Position numbers and translations under genes: made by a program. A model generated the notes under the pieces. It did no database searches, was not told the DNA's origin, and was given only the letters and a program-made list of their open reading frames with translations. From Bacteroidota bacterium (lineage in GTDB: Bacteria; Bacteroidota; Ignavibacteria; UBA10030), in contig JACVXU010000016.1 in NCBI GenBank assembly GCA_015661185.1, forward strand, positions 4,860 to 43,752: a stretch of DNA of 38,893 nt. Direction: 5' to 3'. The stretch's first letter is position 1; every line of letters starts with the position of its first letter. This document shows, piece by piece, positions 1-8,615 of this stretch.

Positions 1-145
1 TCCCCACCTTCCCGAGGAGTTCTCCCTGCGTGACGTCAACAAGGGCAATTCCGTAGCCCTGCTTGACCAGCTTGGCTATTGTTCCTCCGCAGGCCAACTC
101 GATATCGTCTGGATGCGCTCCGATGGCAAGAACATCAATCTGCAT
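1..145 (-). CDS. bshB1: BshB1-type PIG-L/LmbE deacetylase, N-terminal part
   Basis: The minus strand reads [21 protein letters not shown], then continues to the window edge (about 48 residues, no stop). The AHPDD motif near residues 10-14 is the zinc-binding signature of the LmbE/PIG-L N-acetylglucosamine deacetylase family. The opening closely resembles bacillithiol deacetylase BshB1, which removes the acetyl group from GlcNAc-malate. The ATG is preceded by AAGGAG with good spacing and by a Bacteroidota-type promoter. A bshA gene lies 17 kb away on the same strand, which supports the bacillithiol reading. Only the N-terminus is visible, so another LmbE deacetylase cannot be fully excluded. 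Confidence 0.85.
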   Translation of the reverse strand, partial: MQIDVLAIGAHPDDIELACGGTIAKLVKQGYGIALVDVTQGELLGKVG

Positions 146-169
146 GGTTCTCCTTTTGACGATGATTGA

Positions 170-200
170 AGAATATAGCCATCACTCACTTTAAAGACAA
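170..200 (-). promoter_or_regulatory. Promoter of bshB1 (TTG-N20-TATATTCT)
   Basis: On the minus strand TTG (200-198) is followed by exactly 20 bases and then TATATTCT (177-170), 25 bases before the bshB1 start codon. It matches the TTG-N20-TAnnTttg pattern seen upstream of several other genes here. Pattern reading only. Confidence 0.6.
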
Positions 201-347
201 GGATTGAGCCTCGGCGCCAGTGATGGGCGCAAGGAATAGAATTAAAACATCAGGCAGCTCGAAAAAGTGCCGCACTGATGGATGGAGCGTTAGCAACTGT
301 GGGGCCATCTCATCCAGGCGACCGGCTGGGAAAATGGAACTTTAGCC

Positions 348-378
348 GTGCGACGTACGGCAATGTTTCCTATATTGC
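348..378 (+). promoter_or_regulatory. Possible promoter of the xseA operon
   Basis: GTG-N20-TATATTGC ends 28 bases before the chosen xseA ATG. The -33 element is one base off the TTG of the other promoters, so this is weaker. If it is correct, the 43-codon in-frame extension upstream of the ATG is not translated. The rest of 201-406 shows no other gene. Confidence 0.35.
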
Positions 379-406
379 CGATAAGCGGCCTCAATGGAAT
401 CCAGAT

Positions 407-1594
407 ATGTCAACCGAAAAACAAATCGTCTCAGTATCGGAAATCACTCGCCAGATCAAGATGTCTCTGGAGCAGCGATTTCCCAGGGTCTGGATCCAGG
501 GAGAAATCTCCAATTTCAAGCACCATACGTCTGGTCATCTCTACTTCACGTTGAAGGATGAAGGGGCTCAGATTTCCGCGACGATGTGGAGAAGCCGGGT
601 GGCAAGCCTTGTTTTCACACCAAAAGACGGAATGAAAGTGATCGCACGCGGAGGGATCACTGTGTATCCTCCACGTGGGAGTTACCAAATTGACGTCGAG
701 CAGCTAACGCCTGTCGGTATTGGCGAACTGCAGATTGCCTTCGATCGCTTGAAGCAGAAGCTCGCGGGGGAAGGGCTGTTTGATGAAAGCAGGAAGCGTC
801 CCTTGCCCGGGCTTCCCGCGAGAATTGGAGTTATAACCTCAGAGACAGGTGCCGCGCTGCAGGACATGCGAACGGTTCTCGCTCGCAGGTTCCCATGTGT
901 CGAAGTGATTCTCGCTCCTGTTCGAGTTCAGGGTGTGGGCGCTTCTGATGAGATAGCGCAGGCTCTTCGGGAAATGAACCGGTACGGAAAAGTGGACGTT
1001 ATAGTTGTCGGGCGCGGTGGTGGATCGCTTGAAGACCTCTGGGCTTTCAACGAAGAGGTTGTCGCAAGAGCGATTTTTGCATCTGAGATCCCCGTCGTGA
1101 GTGCAGTGGGGCATGAAATCGATTTCACCATCGCTGACTTCGTTGCAGACTTGCGTGCTCCTACTCCCTCTGCGGCCGCAGAGATGATCGTGCCGAATCG
1201 CCTTGAGCTTCTTGAACTTATACGTAACAATGAGTATACTATGCGACAGGCGCTCGCACAAATGATTGCAACGAATCGGGAACGGATTCGAAGCCTGGTT
1301 TCAAGCTATGCTTTCAACAGGCCGAAGGATATGATTCGCGAATTCGTCCAGCGAGTTGACGAACTCCACCGGTCTATTGGAACGAACATCGCACATCGCT
1401 ACGAAAGGGCCGCTCAGGACATTGAATCACTGATGAAAAGAATCGTGGCCGCGAGCCCTCGGAGTATCATGAGGCGGGGATATGCGATTGTGCGGAGGGG
1501 AGAGTCGGTTGTGACGCATGCGCAGTCATTGAAACGAAATGATGAAGCGACGATTGAACTCCAGGATGGAAAAGTTGTAACAAAGGTGCAATAA
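407..1594 (+). CDS. xseA: Exodeoxyribonuclease VII large subunit
   Basis: This is the large subunit of the XseA/XseB single-strand-specific exonuclease used in mismatch repair and DNA damage processing. An OB-fold (about residues 5-100, with WIQGEISN and SGHLYFTLKD) precedes the catalytic domain. That domain carries VVGRGGGSLEDLWAFNEE (about 200-217) and VSAVGHEIDFT (about 231-241), both family hallmarks, followed by a helical C-terminal region. Starting at ATG 407 gives 395 residues, normal for the family. The ORF track's start at 278 would add 43 residues that do not look like XseA. The stop overlaps the xseB ATG (TAATG), indicating translational coupling. Confidence 0.95.
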   Translation: MSTEKQIVSVSEITRQIKMSLEQRFPRVWIQGEISNFKHHTSGHLYFTLKDEGAQISATMWRSRVASLVFTPKDGMKVIARGGITVYPPRGSYQIDVEQLTPVGIGELQIAFDRLKQKLAGEGLFDESRKRPLPGLPARIGVITSETGAALQDMRTVLARRFPCVEVILAPVRVQGVGASDEIAQALREMNRYGKVDVIVVGRGGGSLEDLWAFNEEVVARAIFASEIPVVSAVGHEIDFTIADFVADLRAPTPSAAAEMIVPNRLELLELIRNNEYTMRQALAQMIATNRERIRSLVSSYAFNRPKDMIREFVQRVDELHRSIGTNIAHRYERAAQDIESLMKRIVAASPRSIMRRGYAIVRRGESVVTHAQSLKRNDEATIELQDGKVVTKVQ

Positions 1595-1833
1595 TGGGAA
1601 CGAAAAAAGCGCATAAAGGGTCGTTTGAAAGTTCGCTGAAGCGACTCGAAGTAATTGTGGAGTCACTTGAGCAGGGCAAAGTCTCACTGGACGAAGCGGT
1701 GGGCCTTTACGAAGAGGGCATTCAGCTCTCGCGAGAGTGTGGCGAGAAGCTTAAAGCGACCGAGCTCAAGATTAGAAAACTGGCAAAATCGGTTGGTGGG
1801 GATTTTGAGGTCACAGATTTGGATCAAGAATGA
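1594..1833 (+). CDS. xseB: Exodeoxyribonuclease VII small subunit
   Basis: At 79 residues, this is the size of XseB, the small helical subunit that multimerises on XseA. The pattern FESSLKRLEVIVESLEQGKVSLDEAVGLYEEGIQLSREC is the family signature (helix-turn-helix with a coiled-coil character). Its ATG overlaps the xseA stop and its own stop overlaps the dxs ATG (ATGA), so the three genes are translated as a coupled unit. Confidence 0.95.
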   Translation: MGTKKAHKGSFESSLKRLEVIVESLEQGKVSLDEAVGLYEEGIQLSRECGEKLKATELKIRKLAKSVGGDFEVTDLDQE

Positions 1834-3776
1834 ACGATTCGCATTTCAATTTCGAGTTTTTGGACAAGATCGACTATCCTGAGGACCTCCGGAAACTAGG
1901 CTTGAAAGATCTTCGGACTGTCTGCGCAGAGGTGCGAGAATTCCTTATTGACACCTTGTCAAAGACGGGGGGGCATTTTGGAGCTGGTCTCGGCACGGTG
2001 GAGCTGACAGTCGCCCTGCACTATGCGTTCCTGACTCCGCGAGACAAGCTCATCTGGGATACCGGGCATCAAGCATATCCTCACAAGATACTCACCGGGC
2101 GAAAAAATCGAATGAACACAATCCGGCAGCTGAACGGGTTGAGTGGATTCCTGAAACGTACTGAAAGCGAGTATGATGTCTTTGGCGCAGGACACGCCAG
2201 CACGGCGATCTCTGCAGCGCTCGGCATCGCCACTGCAAGGGACTTCAATGGGGAGGACTACAAGGTTGTTGCGATCGTCGGTGATGGTTCGCTCACCGGC
2301 GGCATGGCATACGAAGCAATGAACAATGCCGGCCTTCTGAAAAAGGACCTCATTGTCGTTCTCAATGACAACGAAATGGTCTCACTTTCCTCGGTTCGGC
2401 CGACGCTCTGGTCGTTGCATAGCTACTTCAGCGAAGCCCTGACGCATCCGTCGTATAACAAGTTCAAGACAAACGTTTGGGAGCTGACTGGCAAGCTAGA
2501 CGTCTTTGGCGATCGCCTGCGGTCCGTTGCACAAAAAGTTGAACGCGGGGTCAAAGCGATTGTAACCCCAGGTATGTTGTTCGAGGCGCTGGGGTTCAGG
2601 TATTTTGGCCCGTTCAACGGCCATAACGTATTCAAGTTGGTCGAAATCTTCCAGCACGTACGTGATCTCAAAGGCCCAATCTTGATCCATGTTCGGACGA
2701 TGAAAGGCAAAGGATACGCTCCTGCAGAAAAAGAGGCAACAAGACTGCATGGTGTGACACCCTTTGACAAGATTACCGGGATCTCTCCGAAGAAGTCGGA
2801 TGAACTCCCTGCGTATACAAAGGTCTTCGGCGAAGCGTTGGTTGAGATTTGCAGACAGAATCCGAAAGTTGTTGGCATCACTGCAGCCATGCCAGATGGA
2901 ACGGGGTTGACGCTTCTTCATACAGAAATGCCCGAGCGGTTCTTTGATGTTGGCATCGCAGAACAGCATGCAGTGACGTTCGCTGCTGGAATGGCGACCG
3001 AGGGTTATGTTCCGGTCACCGCCATCTATTCTACGTTTCTCCAGCGTGCCTTTGACCAGGTCGTCCATGATTGTGCCATCCAGAAGTTGCACGTGGTTTT
3101 TGTCCTTGACCGTGGCGGACTTGTCGGGGGTGATGGGCCTACGCATCACGGCGCTCTGGACCTCTCATACTTGCGTTGCGTGCAGGGGATGGTTGTCATG
3201 GCCCCGAAGGACGAGCAAGAACTTCGCGATATGTTGTACACGGCCGTTGAGTACAAGGACGGACCGATTGCGTTGCGTTATCCCCGGGGCAACTCCCTTG
3301 GCGTCGACGTTAGACCTGGATTTCGGAAACTCGAGATTGGCAGGGGAGTGACATTGCGCGGGGGCAAGAACGTGGCGGTACTTGCCGTTGGGAACGTGGT
3401 TCCATACGCGCTAGAAGCCGCCGAGATCCTGGCGGCTGAGGGGATCGAAGCTGAGGTTGTTAACATGCGTTTTGTGAAACCGATTGACGATGAGCTCATC
3501 CGCTTATTGGCGCTGCGGATCGATGCTATCGTAACGGTCGAAGACAACGTCATTCAAGGCGGGTTCGGCTCCGGAATACTCGAATCGATAAGCAAATTGG
3601 GGCTCTCCAACATTGCTGTGAAGCTCCACGGCCTGCCAGATGATTTTGTTGACCATGGAACGCCGAATGAACTGTATCGAATGCTGAAGCTCGATGCAGA
3701 AGGTATCGCTGATGTCGTACGGGAATTTCTCCTCTCGCGGCGGAATGCGGCCACACCCCAATTGACCTCATCGTAA
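1830..3776 (+). CDS. dxs: 1-deoxy-D-xylulose-5-phosphate synthase
   Basis: This thiamine-diphosphate enzyme condenses pyruvate and glyceraldehyde-3-phosphate, the first step of the MEP isoprenoid pathway. It also feeds thiamine and pyridoxal synthesis in some bacteria. At 648 residues it has the usual length. Visible motifs are DTGHQAYPHKILTGR (substrate and cofactor histidine), VGDGSLTGGMAYEAMNNAG with a downstream NDNEMS-type segment (ThDP/Mg motif), and IAEQHAVTFAAGMA with the catalytic glutamate. LDRGGLVGGDGPTHHG sits in the pyrimidine-binding domain. The ATG overlaps the xseB stop by four bases. xseB-dxs adjacency is common in bacteria. Confidence 0.97.
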   Translation: MNDSHFNFEFLDKIDYPEDLRKLGLKDLRTVCAEVREFLIDTLSKTGGHFGAGLGTVELTVALHYAFLTPRDKLIWDTGHQAYPHKILTGRKNRMNTIRQLNGLSGFLKRTESEYDVFGAGHASTAISAALGIATARDFNGEDYKVVAIVGDGSLTGGMAYEAMNNAGLLKKDLIVVLNDNEMVSLSSVRPTLWSLHSYFSEALTHPSYNKFKTNVWELTGKLDVFGDRLRSVAQKVERGVKAIVTPGMLFEALGFRYFGPFNGHNVFKLVEIFQHVRDLKGPILIHVRTMKGKGYAPAEKEATRLHGVTPFDKITGISPKKSDELPAYTKVFGEALVEICRQNPKVVGITAAMPDGTGLTLLHTEMPERFFDVGIAEQHAVTFAAGMATEGYVPVTAIYSTFLQRAFDQVVHDCAIQKLHVVFVLDRGGLVGGDGPTHHGALDLSYLRCVQGMVVMAPKDEQELRDMLYTAVEYKDGPIALRYPRGNSLGVDVRPGFRKLEIGRGVTLRGGKNVAVLAVGNVVPYALEAAEILAAEGIEAEVVNMRFVKPIDDELIRLLALRIDAIVTVEDNVIQGGFGSGILESISKLGLSNIAVKLHGLPDDFVDHGTPNELYRMLKLDAEGIADVVREFLLSRRNAATPQLTSS

Positions 3777-3792
3777 AGGAACGGAAGTCGCT

Positions 3793-4800
3793 ATGCAGAA
3801 AGCTCGGATTGCGGTGGTAGGACTGGGAACAGTCGGTCAGACGGTGCATCTTCCTATTCTCTCCAAGATTCCAGAAGTTGAAATTGTTGCCGTCTGTGAC
3901 CTGGAGGCATCCAAAGCCGAATTCGTGGCGAAGAAGTACGAGATTCCGAGGTACTACTCGGATCTCCAGGAGATGCTCAAGTCGGAGGAGGAACTCGATG
4001 GAGTCGACATCTGCACATCGACCTTCTCTCACCTTGATGCTGCTGTCTCAGCACTCGACGCAAAGAAACACGTGCTTGTGGAGAAACCCCTGGCCCGAAC
4101 CTATGAAGAAGCTTTGAAGATCGTGAATGCCGCAAAAAAGAATCAGCGCAAGGTCATGGTGGGTATGAACAACCGGTTCAGACCCGATGCTATGATCCTC
4201 AAGAGCATGATCCAGGGAGGAGAACTGGGAAAAATCTTCTACGCGAAAGCAGGTTGGCTTCGAAAACTGAAGACTGCGAGCCCCTGGCTGACGAGAAAGG
4301 AACAATCGGGAGGCGGAGTCGTTCTCGACTTGGGGATTGTCATGTTCGACCTGGCATTCTGGCTGATGGGATTCCCGGAATCCAAGGAAGTGATTGCTGC
4401 GAACTATTCCCACAACACGAAGGGGGTGGAAGACTCGTCGATTGTTTTTATCAAGATGAGAAATGGCTCTACATTGACCATCGAATCGAGTTGGTCGCTC
4501 GAGTCGGAAACGGACTTCTTCTACTGCGATTGTTTCGGAACGGATGGCGGGGGCTCACTGAATCCCTTCCGTATTCTCAAACGCATGCACGGGAACCTCG
4601 TGAACGTTACACCGGTCTCGCACGAAACTCCGCAAACGCTCTATTGGAAATCATACGATAACGAGCTGAAGCATTGGGTGGGGGCTCTTCGCGGGTTGCA
4701 TCCGGTTTTATCCACGGGTGATGAGGCGCTCCACCGCATGAAGATCGTCGATGCAATATATCAGTCAGCGAAGAAGGGTAAGAGTGTCGTCGTGAAGTGA
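3793..4800 (+). CDS. Gfo/Idh/MocA-family NAD(P)-dependent oxidoreductase
   Basis: The 335-residue protein begins with a Rossmann nucleotide-binding fold (VVGLGTVGQTVHLPIL, residues about 8-23). The VEKPLART motif near residue 100, hallmark of the Gfo/Idh/MocA family, follows, then the C-terminal alpha/beta domain (about 130-330). Members oxidise or reduce sugars, inositols and related polyols; the substrate cannot be read from sequence. It starts 16 bases after dxs with AAGGAACGGAAG upstream, so it is probably in the same transcript. Nothing in the neighbourhood names a sugar pathway. Confidence 0.85.
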   Translation: MQKARIAVVGLGTVGQTVHLPILSKIPEVEIVAVCDLEASKAEFVAKKYEIPRYYSDLQEMLKSEEELDGVDICTSTFSHLDAAVSALDAKKHVLVEKPLARTYEEALKIVNAAKKNQRKVMVGMNNRFRPDAMILKSMIQGGELGKIFYAKAGWLRKLKTASPWLTRKEQSGGGVVLDLGIVMFDLAFWLMGFPESKEVIAANYSHNTKGVEDSSIVFIKMRNGSTLTIESSWSLESETDFFYCDCFGTDGGGSLNPFRILKRMHGNLVNVTPVSHETPQTLYWKSYDNELKHWVGALRGLHPVLSTGDEALHRMKIVDAIYQSAKKGKSVVVK

Positions 4801-4887
4801 GCGCCTCCGGTCAGAGCGCTCCCCCCAGTGACTATCCTTACGGGTGATTCCTCAAAGACTCTGTGGTGAACCCCAACCGCACATGCT

Positions 4888-5691
4888 ATGTCGATACCTT
4901 CTCCCCTTGTAGCACTTCTCACGGACTTTGGCCTCCGGGATCAATACGCAGCACTGATGAAGGGGACCATGCTCTCGATCTGTCCCACCCTTCGAATCGT
5001 CGATATAACACACGACGTCGAACCTCAGAACATTCAGCAAGCTGCATATTTGCTATGGTCTTCCTATCGGCATTTTCCTTCCAGCTCCATCTTCGCGTGC
5101 ATCGTCGATCCAGGAGTCGGTACCTCGAGAGACATCATCGGCGCAATGACGAAGCGGCACATCTTCCTTGCACCTGACAACGGCCTCCTGGATATTGTGC
5201 TGTGGCAGGAAAAGGTAAGCGAAGTCACTGTTGTTCAAATCGGGTCTCCCAAACTGCGTTCGTTGCTCCCGGGTAATATCTCCAACACGTTTCATGGAAG
5301 GGATATCTTTGCACCGCTAAGTGCCCACCTTTCGAAGGGTGTAAGCCTGAAGAGTTTGGGCACGAAACGGCGGGTCGATTGGTTGCGGCCGCCGTTTGTC
5401 GACCAGTCACATCCGCGAAACCAGCCTAAGATATTGCATATCGATCGGTTCGGAAACATCATCACGAACATTGTGGGTCTCGAAAACGGACCCCCCATGG
5501 GGATGCTGGGGATTCAATTGGGCCGGAGGAAGCTCTGCAGGTGGATCGAGAACTATGAATCAGCCCCCTCAAATGCGCCATGCCTCATTGTGGGAAGCAG
5601 CGGTCTGATCGAGATCGTCATCAAGAACAAGAGCGCCGCAGCCGCATTGAAGGTCAATCACACGGTTCCTATGATAGTCCTTCGAAAATGA
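4888..5691 (+). CDS. SAM hydroxide adenosyltransferase (DUF62, SAM hydrolase)
   Basis: The 267-residue protein matches the SAM-dependent halogenase/hydroxide adenosyltransferase family. It opens LLTDFGLRDQYAALMKG, then has VDPGVGTSRD (about residues 72-81), PDNGLLD, TFHGRDIFAP (about 132-141) and a C-terminal barrel with IDRFGNIITN. The Asp-Arg-His set (D of VDPGVG, R of TSRD, H of FHGRD) is characteristic of the members that hydrolyse SAM to adenosine and methionine. There is no halide-site evidence for a halogenase. The stop overlaps the ribD ATG (ATGA). The 87 bases upstream (4801-4887) show no clear promoter or terminator. Confidence 0.85.
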   Translation: MSIPSPLVALLTDFGLRDQYAALMKGTMLSICPTLRIVDITHDVEPQNIQQAAYLLWSSYRHFPSSSIFACIVDPGVGTSRDIIGAMTKRHIFLAPDNGLLDIVLWQEKVSEVTVVQIGSPKLRSLLPGNISNTFHGRDIFAPLSAHLSKGVSLKSLGTKRRVDWLRPPFVDQSHPRNQPKILHIDRFGNIITNIVGLENGPPMGMLGIQLGRRKLCRWIENYESAPSNAPCLIVGSSGLIEIVIKNKSAAAALKVNHTVPMIVLRK

Positions 5692-6794
5692 AACGAGCAA
5701 AGACAGAAGACCAGAGATACCTCGTGCGGTGTATTGAACTCGCGAGCAAGGGATTGGGATTTGTGAGCCCGAATCCAATGGTGGGATGCGTCATCGTCAG
5801 GAACGGGCGGATCGTGGGCGAAGGATATCACAAGCGTTTTGGCGGTCCACACGCAGAAATTGAAGCCTTGCGATTGGCTGGGCGCAGAGCTAGGGGGGCG
5901 ACACTTTACGTCAACCTTGAACCGTGCTCTCATCACGGAAAAACTCCGCCATGTGTGGATGCAATAATCGACGCCGGTATCAAAAAGGTGGTTGCATGTT
6001 CTGCTGATCCGAATCCTCTCGTGGCGGGGCGCGGCGTGCGAAGACTCCGAAGGTCCGAAGTTCAAGTTAGGATCGGGGAATTGCGCAAGGAGTCGGAACG
6101 GCTCAACGAGAGGTTCTTCACGTTCATGAGGACTCGGCTGCCATTCGTTGGCATCAAGGCGGCTCAGACTCTCGACGGTCGCGTGACCGATTTTCGCGGT
6201 GCATCGAAGTGGATCACGTCAGAGGCGGCGCGAAAGGAAGCTCATCGGTTACGATCGTCCTATGATGCAATTCTCGTTGGTGCGAACACAGTCTCGCATG
6301 ACAATCCGCAGTTGACAGTTCGACGCGTCAAAGGCCGAAATCCTTTGAGAGTTGTTCTCGATCCAAGACTTCGCTTGGATCCACGTGCTGCGCTCTTCGA
6401 TACGAGACGGGCTGGAACTCTCGTCTTCACCTCAGCGCATGCGATGTCGATACGAAAGTCGACCGTTGCAAAGCTAAGCCATCGGGGTGTGTATATCCTG
6501 GGTTTGGACAAGGGTTCACCTTTTGACCTTCGCGTGATACTACGAACCCTCGCGGCGTTGGGAGTCTCTTCGGTCCTCGTCGAAGGGGGCCCATTCACAA
6601 CAGGCGAATTCGTGCAGCAAAAGCTGGTGAACAGGCTGCACTGGTTTGTCGCACCCAAGCTTTTAGGGGAGGGGCTTCACACCATCACTCTGAAGTCTCC
6701 CTTGAGTCTCAAATCGAGCATTTCCCTTCGCGGTATCACTGTTCGGACAATCGGTTCGGACTTACTGATTGAAGGATTGTTATGTTATCAATAA
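5688..6794 (+). CDS. ribD: Bifunctional pyrimidine deaminase/reductase RibD
   Basis: RibD performs the second and third steps of riboflavin synthesis, deaminating and then reducing the pyrimidine made from GTP. The N-terminal cytidine-deaminase-like domain shows the zinc ligands in GPHAEIEAL and PCSHHGKTPPC. The C-terminal reductase domain starts around residue 150 (GIKAAQTLDGRVTD) and includes LVEGGPFTTGEF. Start ATG 5688 is chosen over the ORF track's 5580: it overlaps the previous stop by four bases and gives 368 residues, the normal length. Its end overlaps the next gene by 13 bases. Confidence 0.95.
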   Translation: MKRAKTEDQRYLVRCIELASKGLGFVSPNPMVGCVIVRNGRIVGEGYHKRFGGPHAEIEALRLAGRRARGATLYVNLEPCSHHGKTPPCVDAIIDAGIKKVVACSADPNPLVAGRGVRRLRRSEVQVRIGELRKESERLNERFFTFMRTRLPFVGIKAAQTLDGRVTDFRGASKWITSEAARKEAHRLRSSYDAILVGANTVSHDNPQLTVRRVKGRNPLRVVLDPRLRLDPRAALFDTRRAGTLVFTSAHAMSIRKSTVAKLSHRGVYILGLDKGSPFDLRVILRTLAALGVSSVLVEGGPFTTGEFVQQKLVNRLHWFVAPKLLGEGLHTITLKSPLSLKSSISLRGITVRTIGSDLLIEGLLCYQ

Positions 6795-7675
6795 GGACGC
6801 TCTCTCTGGTTATTATGACACTGAGCCCAACAATTGGCATGAGCCAAGGATACGAGAAGCTGCGTTTGGACGTACATCAGATGCTCGAGACTGTACCAGG
6901 ATTCTTTGCCGTTGCTTTCAAGCCTGGGGGTGACACAGCCGCCCTTCTGATCAACGAGAGAGCTATGTTTCATGCCGCCAGCACGATGAAGACCCCGGTC
7001 ATGATCGAGGTGTTCAGGCAGGCACGGAAAGGGCAGTTTTCTCTGGATGATAGCGTGAGCGTGAGGAATGAGTTCAAGAGCATTGTCGATGGCTCGCTTT
7101 ATGAACTCGATCTGAAGGACGACAGCGATGATTCAATGTACAAGAGAATCGGTGGAAAGGCCTCCGTCCGGGAACTGATTCATCAGATGATCATTGTGAG
7201 CAGCAACCTGGCAACAAACATCCTTATGGGCCTCGTCGGTGCTGAGAAGGTCACAGGCACAATGCGGCGACTCGGAGCTCATGATATCGAAGTGCTCCGC
7301 GGAGTGGAGGATGGGAAAGCGTTTGAACGGGGTATGAACAATCGCACCAACGCCTATGATCTGCTTCTCATCCTGGAAGCGATCGCAGAAGGACGGGCTG
7401 TGGATCCATCATCCTCAAAAGCCATGGTTGATGTTCTGCTCGCGCAACAATTCGGAGATCTCATCCCCGCGTTGCTTCCTCCAAATGTGCGGGTAGCTCA
7501 CAAGACAGGAAGCATAACAGGTGTTGAACACGATTCCGGAATTGTGTACCTGCCTGATGGCCGCCGCTACGTCCTTGTGCTTTTATCGAAGGACTTGAAG
7601 AACCTCCAGGAAGGAAAGCAAGCGCTTGCACGAGTCTCAAAACGAATCTATGACTTCATGATCGAAGGGAAGTAG
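6782..7675 (+). CDS. Exported class A beta-lactamase-like serine hydrolase
   Basis: The 297-residue protein has a signal peptide (about 22 residues, ending around GMSQ) and the penicillin-binding/beta-lactamase fold. The nucleophile motif is STMK (S67-K70) and the KTG motif lies in AHKTGSITG near residue 241. The SDN motif position reads SSN (in VSSNLATN). The omega-loop glutamate is uncertain: a VEDGKAF segment sits where RxExxLN is expected. It belongs to the beta-lactamase2-type family, which includes true beta-lactamases and hydrolases of unknown substrate. Resistance function is not established. It overlaps ribD by 13 bases and precedes ribE by four, so it is co-translated inside the riboflavin cluster. 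Confidence 0.8.
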   Translation: MLSIRTLSLVIMTLSPTIGMSQGYEKLRLDVHQMLETVPGFFAVAFKPGGDTAALLINERAMFHAASTMKTPVMIEVFRQARKGQFSLDDSVSVRNEFKSIVDGSLYELDLKDDSDDSMYKRIGGKASVRELIHQMIIVSSNLATNILMGLVGAEKVTGTMRRLGAHDIEVLRGVEDGKAFERGMNNRTNAYDLLLILEAIAEGRAVDPSSSKAMVDVLLAQQFGDLIPALLPPNVRVAHKTGSITGVEHDSGIVYLPDGRRYVLVLLSKDLKNLQEGKQALARVSKRIYDFMIEGK

Positions 7676-7679
7676 CACG

Positions 7680-8276
7680 ATGTTTACCGGTCTCATCGAA
7701 GAAGAAGGAACTGTTCAAAAGCTGCACCGCCGCGGCGGCAGTGTGATATTTACTTTTCGGGCGGGAAAGACAGTTCGTCGTCTTAATATTGATGATAGTG
7801 TTTCCGTCAATGGTGTTTGCCTCACCGTGATTCAAGCTACACGCTCTTCCTTCACGGTTCAAGCGGTCGAAGAGACGATTCGAAAGACGAACCTGGGGAA
7901 CTTGAATGTTGGTGATTCCGTAAACCTCGAGCGACCGTTGCTGCCAAACGAGCGCCTCGGCGGTCATTTCGTCCTGGGGCACATCGATGGAGCCTGCTCG
8001 GTCACTCGAATCGTAAAGCGGAAAAGCAGCTGGATGTTCTGGTTCCGAATGCCTCGGCGATTCGCCCGGTATCTCATACCGGTCGGTTCGATCGCAGTGA
8101 ATGGGGTAAGTCTGACAATCGCCTCTTTGAGAGGAAATGACTTCGCCGTATCCATCATTCCTCACACCTGGGAAGTTACCACATTCAAATACGTTCGCGT
8201 GGGGGATCGTGTAAACGTGGAGTTTGACATGCTCGGGAAGTATGTCGAACGCCTGTTGAAGCATCGGAAACGGTAG
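7680..8276 (+). CDS. ribE: Riboflavin synthase, alpha chain
   Basis: This enzyme dismutates two 6,7-dimethyl-8-ribityllumazine molecules to riboflavin. The protein is an internal duplication of a lumazine-binding barrel: half one begins MFTGLIEEEGTV and half two is marked by GGHFVLGHIDG (about residue 97). SVNGVCLTV and its echo AVNGVSLTI show the repeat. At 198 residues the length is typical. It lies four bases after the beta-lactamase-like gene. No ribA/B or ribH is in the window, so the riboflavin genes are only partly clustered here. Confidence 0.95.
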   Translation: MFTGLIEEEGTVQKLHRRGGSVIFTFRAGKTVRRLNIDDSVSVNGVCLTVIQATRSSFTVQAVEETIRKTNLGNLNVGDSVNLERPLLPNERLGGHFVLGHIDGACSVTRIVKRKSSWMFWFRMPRRFARYLIPVGSIAVNGVSLTIASLRGNDFAVSIIPHTWEVTTFKYVRVGDRVNVEFDMLGKYVERLLKHRKR

Positions 8277-8279
8277 CGC

Positions 8280-8615
8280 GTGGGACGGAGAATAATCTAT
8301 AGAATTGAGGACCGCAGCGACAATCGGTTCACAGACGAGGAGTGGGACGAGGTTGAGCGTCTTCAGCACTGGTACAATTCTGAATTCTCATGGAGCACAG
8401 GACGGATTGCGCTCAAACGCTATGTTGTTTTTCCGAACACCCAGGACTCTGGAAACCGCGAGATCCCGGTCTGGGGACGCGGCCTGATCCTGCTCGCGGT
8501 TTGCCTGTGGTGCGCGCTGGTGCCGTGGCGCTTTCGTCCGGTGTGGACTTATTATTGTGAAGCGGGGAGGGTATTACGACAATTGTCTTGCCAGCGGATT
8601 CACGAGAGTCGCTGA
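8280..8615 (+). CDS. Unrecognised protein, N-terminal part (apparent frameshift)
   Basis: The reading frame opens at GTG 8280, three bases after ribE, with RIIYRIEDRSDNRFTDEEWDEVERLQHWYNSEF, a soluble, charged, protein-like sequence. From about residue 60 (after FPNTQDSGNREIP) the frame turns into an out-of-character hydrophobic and basic stretch, ending at 8615. The downstream ORF continues in the +1 frame. The two together look like one protein of about 255 residues interrupted between about 8460 and 8560. I do not recognise the family. It may be a real frameshift mutation, a sequencing error or, less likely, programmed frameshifting. Confidence 0.55.
   Translation: MGRRIIYRIEDRSDNRFTDEEWDEVERLQHWYNSEFSWSTGRIALKRYVVFPNTQDSGNREIPVWGRGLILLAVCLWCALVPWRFRPVWTYYCEAGRVLRQLSCQRIHESR

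Noticed and set aside
278-406. Upstream in-frame extension of xseA
   Set aside because: The 43 extra residues do not resemble XseA, and a possible promoter lies inside this stretch. ATG 407 gives the normal length.
2496-3149. Long minus-strand ORF of 217 codons inside dxs
   Set aside because: It is a shadow frame of the well-supported dxs gene, without a recognisable domain.
5591-5687. FMN riboswitch or long upstream extension of ribD
   Set aside because: ribD lies inside an operon with a four-base overlap and no leader. The upstream region codes for the SAM hydrolase.
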